Shown: positions 46,372 through 55,800 of the stretch, in pieces
Layout of the letters: each line of letters opens with the position of its first letter
Position numbering within the stretch: position 1 is the first letter of the stretch
From: JAHEGP01 sp963792875
Lineage (GTDB): Bacteria > Pseudomonadota > Gammaproteobacteria > Pseudomonadales > JAHEGP01
Length of the DNA stretch: 64,000 nt
Assembly (NCBI GenBank): GCA_963792875.1
Contig: CAWBXV010000002.1
Location: 248,001 to 312,000 of the forward strand
Direction of reading: 5' to 3'
The notes under the pieces: generated by a model
What the model was told of the DNA's origin: nothing
Database searches by the model: none
The model's input: the letters and a program-made list of their open reading frames with translations, nothing else
Made by a program: the position numbers and the translations under genes

Positions 46372-47406
46372 CTAAGCTTTTTCCAGCGCGTCACTCAACA
46401 GCCTGGCGGTAATGCTCACCAGTGGAATCACGCGCTCATAGGCCATGCGGGTGGGTCCGATGACGCCCAGTACGCCGACCTTGGTGCCACTGACCTGGTA
46501 CGGAGTCGTCACTACGCTGAAATCATCCAGCACCGAAAAACCCGACTCCTCACCGATAAACACCTGGGTGCCCTCTGCACTCATGCAGCGCTCCAGCAAA
46601 TCGAGCAGATCGCCCTTTTTCTCGAAGGCCTCAAACAGCTGCCGCAGGGGTTCGAGGTCGGCGCCCGTCGTGCCACCCAGCAGGTGGCTCTCGCCAGCGA
46701 GGAGATAATCGCTCTCCTGCGCCTCACCGAAGGCCTTGGCGGCGAGATCCACGGCGTCCTGCATGAGCCTAGCCAGCTTTTCCTTGTCCGCCTGCATCTC
46801 ATTGACCAGGGCCTGACGCACTTGCGCCAGCTGGCGCCCCGCATAGTGCCGATTGATAAAGTTCGCCGCCTCTTTCAACTCCACCTCAGTCAACTTGCGC
46901 TGCGGATGGATGATGCGGTTCTGCACCTCCTTTTCGTTCAATACCAGCACCACCAGCACCGCGCCGGAGGCAAGCGGCAGAAACTCCACCAAGCGCAGCG
47001 TTTCAACTTTCCGCCGCGGCAGCGTCACCAATCCAGCCTGCCGGGACAATCCCGCCAGCAGACGGCTGGTGGCGTCCACCAGCTGCTCGCGGGAGAGATC
47101 TCCGCGCAACGACCCTCTGAGATGGCGCAATGCCTGCTGATCCAGCGGCCTCATGGTGATGAGCGTGTCGACAAAAAAGCGATAACCACGCACCGTAGGA
47201 ACACGCCCCGCTGAGGTATGCGGCGACTCGATGTATCCCATCGCCTCCAGGTCGGCCATCACGTTGCGGATAGTGGCAGCGCTGAGCGACATCGCGCTAC
47301 GCTCACTGATCAACCGGGATCCCACCGGCTGACCCCCGTGAATGTAACACTCGATAAGGTTTTTCAGCACCTGCTGGCTTCTTTCGGTCAGGGGACCGTC
47401 AGGCAT
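46372..47406 (-). CDS. hrcA: Heat-inducible transcription repressor HrcA
   Basis: A 344-residue repressor that in other bacteria binds the CIRCE operator with help of GroEL. The N-terminal winged helix is LKNLIECYIHGGQPVGSRLIS and LSAATIRNVMADLEAMGYIESPHTSAGRVPT, followed by the GAF-like domain and dimerisation region. Length is normal. It is divergent from recN. No CIRCE site is visible at grpE, dnaK, dnaJ or hrcA itself, so its operator, probably at groESL, is outside this window. Confidence 0.94.
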   Translation of the reverse strand: MPDGPLTERSQQVLKNLIECYIHGGQPVGSRLISERSAMSLSAATIRNVMADLEAMGYIESPHTSAGRVPTVRGYRFFVDTLITMRPLDQQALRHLRGSLRGDLSREQLVDATSRLLAGLSRQAGLVTLPRRKVETLRLVEFLPLASGAVLVVLVLNEKEVQNRIIHPQRKLTEVELKEAANFINRHYAGRQLAQVRQALVNEMQADKEKLARLMQDAVDLAAKAFGEAQESDYLLAGESHLLGGTTGADLEPLRQLFEAFEKKGDLLDLLERCMSAEGTQVFIGEESGFSVLDDFSVVTTPYQVSGTKVGVLGVIGPTRMAYERVIPLVSITARLLSDALEKA

Positions 47407-47471
47407 AGGTCACTCTCGCTTACGAAGAACACTTTGCGTGCCCGCCAGGTGGCCACAGCAATATAGCTTTC

Positions 47472-47507
47472 TTGACTCTCCACCAAAAGCTGTATATAAA
47501 TACAGTA
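47472..47507 (+). promoter_or_regulatory. recN promoter with overlapping LexA (SOS) box
   Basis: TTGACT (47472-47477), 17 bp, TATAAA (47495-47500). A LexA box CTGT-ATATAAAT-ACAG (47490-47505) covers the -10 and matches the CTGT-N8-ACAG core with the AT-rich centre and near-symmetric flanks. This predicts DNA-damage induction of recN. Confidence 0.85.
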
Positions 47508-47525
47508 AAGGAGGCCTGCAGACTC

Positions 47526-49187
47526 ATGCTCACACATCTCAGTATAAGCAATTACGCGATCGCCAAACAGCTGGACCTCAACTTTGGCCGAGGCATGACG
47601 GTGATCACAGGCGAAACAGGCGCCGGCAAATCCATCACGCTCGATGCGCTGGGTCTCACCCTCGGCGACCGCTCGGACAGCAACTCGGTGGGCGTCCACG
47701 GCGACTCCGCCGAAATACACGCCGGTTTCGACATCGAAGACAACGCCGAGATCACCCAATGGCTGCAGGAGCGCGATCTGGCACACAACCACGAGTTACT
47801 GCTGCGCCGCGTGATATTCCGCGACGGCAAATCACGCGCTTACATCAACGGCCGCCCCGCCACCCTGCAGGACCTGAAAATGCTGGGCGCGCACCTGGTC
47901 GAGATACACGGACAGCACGATCACCAGTCACTGCTCAAACGCGACAACCAACGCAAACTGCTCGACACCTTCGCCAAGGCACAGGAACTCAGCGGCGGCG
48001 TCGCCGCGAAGATGCGCCAGTACCGCAAACTCGAGCAGCAACTGCGCGCTTCGACCAGCCAGTCGATGGAGCAGACCGCCCGGGCCCAGCTGCTCAGATA
48101 TCAGGTCGACGAGCTCGCGCTGCTGGCCCTGGCACCCGGCGAGCTGGCGGAACTCGAGCACACACAGGTGCGCCTGGCCCAGACCGAGGAGGCCCTTGCC
48201 TCCAACCAGCGCGCGATGGAGCTGTGCTGTGGCGATGACAATGGCGCGTCGATCTCACTGCATCGCGCGATCAAAGTGCTCGAGCAGGTCGCCGCGCCAG
48301 GGCAAGCACTGAACAGCGCGCTGCAGCTGCTCTACAACGCTCGGATACAGCTCGAAGAAGCCGAAGTCTCGCTCAAGGAGCACGCAGACAGCCTGGAATT
48401 CGACGACCAGCAGCTCCAGCAGATCGAGGCACGCCTGTCCCAGGCCTATCAAATCGCCCGCAAACACCGCGTCCAGCCCAGTGACCTACCGGCGCTCACC
48501 GCCCGCCTGCAGGCAGAACTCGCCAGCATTGACGGGGGCGACGACATGCGTGCGGCACTGGAAGTCGAACTGAAAAAGACGCGCGCGCAAGCCCTGCAAA
48601 TGGCTCAGGAGCTCACCACTCACCGCCGGAGCGCTGCCGCAGCACTGAGCGAAGCCGTGAATTCCCTGCTCTCGTCGCTGCGCATGCAGCACTGCCGGTT
48701 TCAGGTGGCGTTGCTGCCGCTGGAAGAGCCGAGCCATTGCGGTTTGGAAGAGATCGAATTCCGCATCAGCACCGATGCGGGGCGCGAACCCCAGCCGCTC
48801 GGCCGCATCGCGTCCGGTGGCGAACTGTCACGCGTCGGATTGGCAATTCAGGTCGCTACGACGGACAGCCGCCGAACCCCGACCATGATCTTCGACGAAG
48901 TCGATGCCGGTATCGGCGGCGGCGTCGCCGAGGTGGTTGGCAACCTGCTGCGCGAACTCGGGAAAAACTGCCAGGTCATCTGTATTACCCATCTGGCGCA
49001 GGTGGCCTGCAAGGGTCATCATCATTTTGTGGTGGCCAAGCATCACGCGCCAAAGCAGACCAGCGCCACCATCAACAGCCTGGATGAGAACGAAAAGGTG
49101 GCTGAAATTGCCAGGATGCTGGGCGGCATAGCTATTACCGAACAAACCCGCGCCCACGCCCGCGAAATGCTCGCAACTCAGCACTGA
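47526..49187 (+). CDS. recN: DNA repair protein RecN
   Basis: An SMC-like ATPase of double-strand break repair. The 553-residue protein has the Walker A motif VITGETGAGKS near the N-terminus, a central coiled coil (about 150-370), the ABC signature RIASGGELSRVGLAIQ and Walker B PTMIFDEVDAGIGG, then CITHLAQVA. I use the ATG at 47526 (MLTHLSISNYAI) with AAGGAGG upstream; an earlier in-frame start at 47472 would lie inside the promoter. Its SOS box gives the regulation. Confidence 0.95.
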   Translation: MLTHLSISNYAIAKQLDLNFGRGMTVITGETGAGKSITLDALGLTLGDRSDSNSVGVHGDSAEIHAGFDIEDNAEITQWLQERDLAHNHELLLRRVIFRDGKSRAYINGRPATLQDLKMLGAHLVEIHGQHDHQSLLKRDNQRKLLDTFAKAQELSGGVAAKMRQYRKLEQQLRASTSQSMEQTARAQLLRYQVDELALLALAPGELAELEHTQVRLAQTEEALASNQRAMELCCGDDNGASISLHRAIKVLEQVAAPGQALNSALQLLYNARIQLEEAEVSLKEHADSLEFDDQQLQQIEARLSQAYQIARKHRVQPSDLPALTARLQAELASIDGGDDMRAALEVELKKTRAQALQMAQELTTHRRSAAAALSEAVNSLLSSLRMQHCRFQVALLPLEEPSHCGLEEIEFRISTDAGREPQPLGRIASGGELSRVGLAIQVATTDSRRTPTMIFDEVDAGIGGGVAEVVGNLLRELGKNCQVICITHLAQVACKGHHHFVVAKHHAPKQTSATINSLDENEKVAEIARMLGGIAITEQTRAHAREMLATQH

Positions 49188-49259
49188 CAGAGACACGCCG
49201 CAGCATAGCGCCACCCCGGCGCGGGGCCACCTGACACAACGCTGACAGTTCACCCGCGA

Positions 49260-49673
49260 TCATTTCTTGCGTTTTACGTACAACACCAGGCTATGATCTA
49301 CCAGTTCATAACCATGAGCTGCGGCGATCTCTGCTTGACGCTGCTCGATGACTTCATCGTAAAACTCGATGACTTTGTCGTCATCAAGACAAACCATATG
49401 ATCGTGATGCTCATCCGAGGCCAACTCGAAAACCGAGTGACCACCCTCGAAGTTATGCCTGATCACCAGGCCGGCAGTCTGGAACTGGGTCAGCACCCGA
49501 TAGACGGTCGCGAGGCCCACATCTTCTCCGTGCTCGAGAAGCGCCCGATAGACATCCTCGGCACTCATGTGATGCTGGCTGCCTTCCATGGACTCCAGCA
49601 TCTGCAGGATCTTGACTCTCGGCAGCGTTACCTTCAGGCCCGCCTTGCGCAGTTCATTGTTCTCAGCAGACAT
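49260..49673 (-). CDS. fur: Ferric uptake regulator Fur
   Basis: A Fe(II)-dependent repressor of iron uptake. The 137-residue protein has an N-terminal winged helix (LRKAGLKVTLPRVKILQMLE, MSAEDVYRALLEHGEDVGLATVYRVL) and a metal-binding dimer domain with HHDHMVC. Only one of the two cysteines of the E. coli CxxC is present (CLDD), and the C-terminus ends LYVKRKK, as in Pseudomonas Fur. The ATG at 49671-49673 fits homology. It is convergent with recN and divergent from bamE across an 84-bp gap. Confidence 0.95.
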   Translation of the reverse strand: MSAENNELRKAGLKVTLPRVKILQMLESMEGSQHHMSAEDVYRALLEHGEDVGLATVYRVLTQFQTAGLVIRHNFEGGHSVFELASDEHHDHMVCLDDDKVIEFYDEVIEQRQAEIAAAHGYELVDHSLVLYVKRKK

Positions 49674-49757
49674 GATCTGCTCGCCGCGCTGTTCGCGAGA
49701 TCGAATCAAGTGCGATATGATTGCCGCCCCGGGCACGATAATTGTAGCGAATCACTG

Positions 49758-50093
49758 ATGCAAAAATTCCTTTGGTTGATTTTGGCCTTTTGCCTGGCCG
49801 CCTGTGCCGAATTCCCCGGCGTATACCGAATCGATATCCAGCAGGGTAATATCGTTACGCAGGATGCGCTGAAACAACTCAAACCCGGCATGACAATGCG
49901 CCAAGTCCGCTTTGTGCTGGGCAGTCCTCTTATCAAGGACACCTTTGATACGCAGCGCTGGACGTACATTTACAGTATGCAACGAGGGGGCGAAGACCGG
50001 AAGCAGGAATCACTCACGCTGCTGTTTGATGAGAGCGAGCGCCTGCTATCCTGGAGCGGAGACATGCTCACTGCGCAGGTCTCCGAACAATAA
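49758..50093 (+). CDS. bamE: Outer membrane protein assembly factor BamE
   Basis: A lipoprotein of the BAM complex that inserts outer-membrane beta-barrels. The 111-residue precursor has a type II signal peptide (MQKFLWLILAFCLAAC) with lipobox LAAC, so Cys16 is the lipidated residue, and then the SmpA/OmlA fold: KQLKPGMTMRQVRFVLGSPL and RWTYIYSMQRGG. It is divergent from fur and convergent with rnfH. Confidence 0.95.
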   Translation: MQKFLWLILAFCLAACAEFPGVYRIDIQQGNIVTQDALKQLKPGMTMRQVRFVLGSPLIKDTFDTQRWTYIYSMQRGGEDRKQESLTLLFDESERLLSWSGDMLTAQVSEQ

Positions 50094-50113
50094 CCAGCCA
50101 GCCAGCGCCGACC

Positions 50114-50422
50114 TCAAGCTTTCTTCTCTTTGGCCTGCGCCGCCCGCTGCTTGCGGACATCCTTGGGATCCGCCTTGAGCGGGCGGTAGATTTCAACGCG
50201 CTCCCCGGCGTTCATTACGTACTCTCTCGGCTTGATGATCTTACCAAATACACCCATGTCCGCGGCGTCGATATCGAGGCCCGGGAAATGCCCGGCAATG
50301 CCTGATAGCTTGACCGCTTCATAGGCCGTAGTGCCGGAGGGAACTTCGAGCCTGAGCAGTTTCTGCTCACGCGGCAGGGCGTAAACCACCTCCACCTGAA
50401 TATTTTCACCACCTGATGCCAT
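50114..50422 (-). CDS. rnfH: RnfH family ubiquitin-like protein
   Basis: A 102-residue beta-grasp protein (UPF0125): IQVEVVYALPREQKLLRLEV, the conserved VFGKIIKPREYVMNAGERVEIYRPL, then a lysine-rich tail. In many proteobacteria rnfH follows ratA; here there is no ratA between it and smpB. The precise role is unknown even in E. coli. The ATG at 50420-50422 starts at the homologous region. Confidence 0.92.
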   Translation of the reverse strand: MASGGENIQVEVVYALPREQKLLRLEVPSGTTAYEAVKLSGIAGHFPGLDIDAADMGVFGKIIKPREYVMNAGERVEIYRPLKADPKDVRKQRAAQAKEKKA

Positions 50423-50600
50423 ACTTCCCTTCACACTGATAACGGAGGGCGCCGACGATAACCGCAAGGCGCACATTGTAGCCCAAGGGCGCTCCGTCGG
50501 CACCAGTATATCCCCGGGCTCGCCCCTCATGTCGCTCCCCCACAGACTGACTCGGCCGAGCGTGCATGGGAGAAGACACCGGCGCCTTCAGAAGATTTTC

Positions 50601-50628
50601 TTACAATGCCCACGCCAGCGATTATAAT
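50601..50628 (+). promoter_or_regulatory. smpB promoter placing the start at the AUG
   Basis: TTACAA (50601-50606), 16 bp, TATAAT (50623-50628, exact consensus). The usual start 6-8 nt downstream falls at 50634-50636, and the smpB ATG is 50636-50638. No Shine-Dalgarno is present between. Confidence 0.6.
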
Positions 50629-50635
50629 TCCGCCC

Positions 50636-51115
50636 ATGAGCAAGCATCGATCACAAAAGCCCGACAACACCATCGCGCTCAATAAGCGAGCCAGGCACGA
50701 TTATCATCTGGAGGACCGCTTCGAGGCGGGCGTGGCCCTGGAGGGCTGGGAGGTCAAAGCACTGCGCCGGGGCAAGGCGCAGATTACCGAAAGCTACGTG
50801 ATGTTCAAGAATGGTGAAGCATGGCTCCTGGGGGCGCAGATATCACCCCTCTCAACAGCCTCCACTCACGTTTCGCCGGACCCCACCCGCACCAGAAAGC
50901 TATTGCTCAACCGCCGTGAACTGAACGACCTGCTCGGGGCGACACAGCAGAAGGGATACACCTGCGTCTGCACGCGCATGTACTGGAAACAGCATCTGGT
51001 CAAGGCGGAAATCGCTCTGGCCAAAGGCAAGGAGATGCACGACAAGCGCGAGACCGAGAAGAACAGGGACTGGAACCGGGAAAAGCAGCGCTTGCTGCGC
51101 ACTGAAAACCGCTGA
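50636..51115 (+). CDS. smpB: SsrA-binding protein SmpB
   Basis: Partner of tmRNA in trans-translation, rescuing stalled ribosomes. The 159-residue protein has NKRARHDYHLEDRFEAGVAL and GWEVKALRRGKAQITESYV (OB-fold tmRNA contact), RKLLLNRRELNDL, and the basic C-terminal tail KRETEKNRDWNREKQRLLR. The ATG at 50636 fits homology; an upstream ATG (50606) overlaps the promoter. The ssrA gene itself is not found in the flanking sequence. Confidence 0.95.
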   Translation: MSKHRSQKPDNTIALNKRARHDYHLEDRFEAGVALEGWEVKALRRGKAQITESYVMFKNGEAWLLGAQISPLSTASTHVSPDPTRTRKLLLNRRELNDLLGATQQKGYTCVCTRMYWKQHLVKAEIALAKGKEMHDKRETEKNRDWNREKQRLLRTENR

Positions 51116-51432
51116 GTCAAGCGGTTCCCCACCCGCGCAGCAGCAGGTTGGCTGACCGCCACCAGAGCCCTGGCAGTTGCTGCGCTACGGGTCCCCCCTC
51201 ATTTGACTCGTACGGACAATCTGGTTAAAGTCCAATCCGCATATCAATCGTTCAATAAAAATTATGCGCTCGCCCGCACCGCTGGGCGAGCGTGGAGGCT
51301 CTCAACCCAGTGGCAACGCCTGCCACTAGCGCCCCGCAGGTCTCAGAGGCTAGCCGCGCCGTTTCCGGCCACAGCGGCACCAGCACCAACCCTGCCGGCG
51401 TCAGACCAATAAACCCCTCAAGGACCGCACCC
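51116..51432. other. smpB-P450 intergenic region
   Basis: No independent gene is seen. A possible promoter TTGACT (51203-51208) with TTAAAG (51225-51230) could serve the P450 gene. From a GTG at 51292 the frame is open into the P450 gene and would add 47 Ser/Thr/Pro/Ala-rich residues, but the ATG at 51433 has AAGGA 9 nt upstream and a normal N-terminus, so I treat the extension as untranslated. Confidence 0.4.
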
Positions 51433-52830
51433 ATGAGCTATGAAACGACCGCGCTGCGCGAAGAGTTTGCGGAAGAGCACAATTACCGCGACTACCCGGA
51501 TTGCATAAAACTCGATCACATTCCAGGAGATTTCGGCCTCCCCGTCATTGGCAACATGATCGACTTTGTCAAAGACCTGCGCGGCATGGTCGACCGCCGC
51601 ACGGCCAAATACGGGCCCGTCTCGCGCATCAATATCATCGGCAGCAAGGGGCTGCTGGTCTCGGGTCCCGACATCATGCAACAGGTGCTGCTGGACAAGG
51701 ACAAGAACTTCTCGACCGAGATGGGGTTCAAAAAGAATCTGGGCAAATTCTTTGAGGGCGGCATCCTGCTCCGCGATTTCGAAGAGCACAAAATCCAGCG
51801 CCGCATATTCCAGACTGCCTTCAAGAACGACCCCATGCGTACCTACGTCCGCCAGATGAATACCATCATGGCGCAAGATATCGAATCCTGGCGCGACATG
51901 GAGAACTTTGTCGTTTTTCCCCACGTCAAGAAACTGCTGCTGACCACTGCGGCCAAGATTTTCGTGGGCATCGAGCGGGATTCCCCTGACTTTCCGCAGC
52001 TCTATCGCCACTACCTGAATATGCTCAACGGCATGACCGCGCTCCTGCAACTGGAGATTCCAGGCCTGCGCTGGCACAAGGCGCAGCGCGCCAAGCGGGA
52101 CATCAACGCCTATTTCGAGAGCCTGATCGACGAGCGACGCGCCGGCAGCGCCACCGACTTCCTGAGCTATTTCTGCCGCGAGACCATGGAAAACGGCAGC
52201 TACTTCTCCAACGAAGACATCATCCGCCACATGAACTTCCTGGTGTTCGCCGCTCACGACACCACCACGGCCTCGGTCATCAATATCCTCTATGAACTGG
52301 CAAAAAACCCGCATTGGCAGGAGCGCCTGCGACAGAGCTGTATTGCCTATGCCGAGCAGACGGGCAAGACCGAACTGAGCTACGACGACATCGCGCAATT
52401 GCCGCTGCTGGAATACACCATGCTGGAAGGCCAACGCCTGCACCCCTCGGTGCCGATTGCCGCGCGGCGGACCATCCGTGAAACGGAGATGGCAGGTTAC
52501 CGTATCCCTGCCCACACCCTGCTCTGGCTGCCCTATCTGAGCTGCTACCGCGCCCCCGAATACTGGGAAGACCCCGAACAGTTCGACCCCGAGCGCTTCA
52601 GTCCCGAGCGCGAGGAGTTCAAAAAGCACAGCTTTCAGTTCATACCGTTTGGCGGCGGGGCGCACAAGTGCATCGGCATGCACTTCGCCAAGATTCAGGT
52701 CAAATGCTTTCTCTTTCAGTTCCTGCAGAAATACCGCTTCTCCGTTGCCGATGACTACAACCCCTGGCTGATGATGGTGCCAATGCCAAAACCTGCCGAC
52801 GACCTGCCCGTGAAGCTGGAGAGGATCTAA
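51433..52830 (+). CDS. Cytochrome P450
   Basis: A 465-residue soluble haem monooxygenase. It has the I-helix oxygen-activation motif AAHDTTT, the K-helix ExxR (EGQRLHPSVP), the PERF-type FDPERFSPER and the haem-ligand loop FIPFGGGAHKCIG with Cys413. No N-terminal membrane anchor is present. The length and sequence (DYPDCIKLDHIPGDFGLPVIGN) recall bacterial sterol- or fatty-acid-acting families, but I cannot name the CYP family or substrate. No ferredoxin or reductase gene is adjacent; the small Rieske protein at 3852 is 47 kb away. It is convergent with the RND gene. Confidence 0.92.
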   Translation: MSYETTALREEFAEEHNYRDYPDCIKLDHIPGDFGLPVIGNMIDFVKDLRGMVDRRTAKYGPVSRINIIGSKGLLVSGPDIMQQVLLDKDKNFSTEMGFKKNLGKFFEGGILLRDFEEHKIQRRIFQTAFKNDPMRTYVRQMNTIMAQDIESWRDMENFVVFPHVKKLLLTTAAKIFVGIERDSPDFPQLYRHYLNMLNGMTALLQLEIPGLRWHKAQRAKRDINAYFESLIDERRAGSATDFLSYFCRETMENGSYFSNEDIIRHMNFLVFAAHDTTTASVINILYELAKNPHWQERLRQSCIAYAEQTGKTELSYDDIAQLPLLEYTMLEGQRLHPSVPIAARRTIRETEMAGYRIPAHTLLWLPYLSCYRAPEYWEDPEQFDPERFSPEREEFKKHSFQFIPFGGGAHKCIGMHFAKIQVKCFLFQFLQKYRFSVADDYNPWLMMVPMPKPADDLPVKLERI

Positions 52831-52857
52831 CCCGGGGGACTCGCCTGGTGCCGCCCC

Positions 52858-55800
52858 TCAGGCCGCAGCCGGGGGGCCCGCATCCAGCGGTTGCGGCGGC
52901 TGCTCATCGATTTCGGTAAAACCGAAATCCTCCATAATGCTGTACGCCGCCGGCAGCACCAGCAGCAGCAGCACGGTGGAGGACATCATCCCGAACGCAA
53001 TACTGGTCACCATGGGAACCAGCACCTGCGCTTGCAGGCTGGTCTCGAACAATAGCGGCAACATGCCTGCGACGGTGGTCACAGAAGTCAGCAGAATGGC
53101 GCGAAAGCGGTCGCGGGCCGCTTGACCCGCAGCGTCGTGCAGCACCATGCCCTCGCGGCTGCGCTGCTTGACAAACTCGACCAGCAGAATCGAATCGTTG
53201 ACAACGACCCCGGACAGCGACACGAAGCCAATCATGCTGGGCATGGTCAGGTCCAGCCCCATGATCAGGTGGCCCCCAATCACGCCGATCAGCGCCATCG
53301 GGATAGTGCTGAGCACCACCACGGGCTCACGGTAGTTGCGAAACTGAAAACTGAGCAGCAGATAGACGCCGGTCACCCCCAATAGAAAGGCCGACATTAC
53401 CGACGCATTGGTTTCCGCGCTGTTTTTCACCTCCCCTTCGAGCGAAAATTTCAGCCCGGGGTACTGCTCGATCAGCTCCGGCAAAAAGCGCATGCGAGTG
53501 TCATTGATCACCTCGTTCGTATTGGCGGTCTCGGGGTCGATATCGCCGCTGATCGTCACCGTGCGCTGGTAGTCCACTCTGATAACGCGGGCGAACTCCC
53601 GCCGCTCCTCCAGCGTGGCAATGGCAGCAAGCGGCATGCCCACCCCATCGCGGGAGAAGACGGTCAGCTGCTCCAGATCGGCCAGCGCCGTCGGGCGCTC
53701 CTGCGCCAGCTTGACGTTGATTTCATAGCCATCGCGCTGCTGATAGACATCATCCACCTTGACGCCCTGATACGCCGCGCGCAGCTGCGCAGCTAGACTC
53801 TTGCCGTCGAGCCCTGACAGCAGCGCGCCGGGCAGCAAACTGACCGAGAACTGCGACTTGCCGGGGCGCAGGTCATCCATCACGTTGGATACCCCCGGGT
53901 AGCCGCTCAACCAGTTCTGCAGCTTCCAGGAAGCTTCTGAGAGCACTTCCAGATTTTCGCCAGACAGTCGAATCGATATGGCCTGGCCGGCCGGCCCGAT
54001 CATCGGCTCCTTGAACTGTATGGATATCGCACCAGGCACTGGTGGCGATGCCTCCAGCCAGCGGCGGCGCAACTCATGCAGCGACGTCACCCGCTGCTCC
54101 GCCGGGAGCAGGTCCAGCGCGATCGTCGCCAGGTGGGGCCCCTGTTCTCCCGAGTCAGCATTCTCGCTGAATGAGATGCGGATGTTTCTGACCAGCTTGC
54201 CCTCGGGTTCTTCCGGCAGGCCCGCCTGCGCCGCCTGCAGGCTGAGCAGCAGGTCATCGACCACGGCCGCCGTCCAGCTCAGGGGAGTACCCTGGGGCAT
54301 CAGCACACGCGCCTCGAGAATATTGCCCTCGAGGTCGGGGAAAAACTTGAATTTAATCACCCCGGCGGGAATCAGGCTGATGCTCAGAATGAACAGACCA
54401 ATCGCCATACCCACCACCGCGTAGCGGGCCCGGATAGCGCCGTCCACCAGCCTGCCCACGCCACTGCGCAGCCTGTCAAAGCGCCTCTCGAACCCGTCTC
54501 TCCAGCGCGAGCGCTGCTGTCGGCCGATCTTATCCAGAGAATGCGCCAGGTGATGCGGCAGGATGAGGAAGGCCTCTATCAGGCTGATCGTCAGCACCGA
54601 CAGCAGCACCTTGGGCAGCACGGACATGACCTGGCCGGAGTCGCCCCTCAGAAACAACAGCCCGCCAAACAGGAAGGCCGACGTTGCATACGAGGAGATC
54701 ACGCCGCGGCCCACGCGGCGGACGCCCTCGACTGCAGCCGTCAGCGGCGGCTTGCCCTGAGCATACTGGCTGGCGACGCTCTCCGAGATGACGATGGCGT
54801 CGTCCATCAGGATGCCGATAGCCATCAGCAGCGCCACCATGGAGATCATATTGATGGTGATGCCCAGCACCTGCATCACCACCAGCCCACCCAGGAAGGA
54901 CACGGGCAGACCCAGCGCAATCCAGAAAGAATAGCGCCAGCTGAAAAACAGCAGCAGCGTCAAGGTCGCCAGCAGCAGCCCCTGGGCGCCATTCCTGAGC
55001 AATAGGTTGAGGCGATCCTCGGCGATGGAGGCGTTGTCCTGCGTAATAACCAGGCGCGTCGTCTCCGGCAAGCGGGCATTCTCTGCCGCAATATAGTCCT
55101 TGACGGCATGAAAGATCTTCAGCGAGTCGTCCGTCTTGTTCTTGCTGATCGCCAGCACGCCGGCCGGCAAGCCGTTGATCTCAGTATGCACGTCAGGTTC
55201 GGCAAAGGAGTCCTCGATGACCGCGATATCGCCCAGCGTGATGCGCCCCCCCCGCTCGCCGTTGATGATGACCAGGTCCTCGAGTTCGGCCACGGTACGA
55301 CGCGCATTCTGATAGCGAATCTGGTAATCCCTAGACCGACTCTCGAGAATTCCCGCCGGCAGGTCGATAGCCTGGTTGCGAATGCGTGAGGCGACCTCCT
55401 CGACGCTGAGCTCATACTGCCCCAGGATGGCCGGCTCGATCTTTACGCTGAGTTCCTGTGTCGAGAATCCGCTGACCGTGACGATCGGAACCTCTGGCAG
55501 CGCCAGCAGTTGCTTGCGGTAGTATTCGGTCAGCTTGCGCAATTCCCGCCCGGTGAGCTCGGAGGCCACGGCAACATTCATGACAGGCTGCGTCCTGCCG
55601 AGTTCTTCGATGATCGGCTCCTCCGAGTCATCAGGGAACTCGACGATGCTATCGACGGCGGAGCGGATGTCGTCCAGAAAGCGCTCGATGTCGCCCCCCT
55701 CGCGCATTTTCAACGTCATGCGGCCGACATTGTCCCTGGCCTCGCAGATGCGCTCCTCCATGAAGCTGATGCCATCGGTGGCATCCTCGAGCGGGTTGCA

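Noticed and set aside
49674..49757. Fur box in the fur-bamE spacer
   Set aside because: Fragments such as GATAATTGTAGCGAATC resemble part of a Fur site but do not form a 19-bp GATAATGATAATCATTATC-like palindrome.
51116..51300. tmRNA (ssrA) gene next to smpB
   Set aside because: No tRNA-Ala-like ends or ANDxxLAA-type tag frame can be found.
51418..52683. Minus-strand frame of 421 codons over the P450 gene
   Set aside because: The sense strand has all P450 signatures; the antisense frame is a by-product of codon bias.
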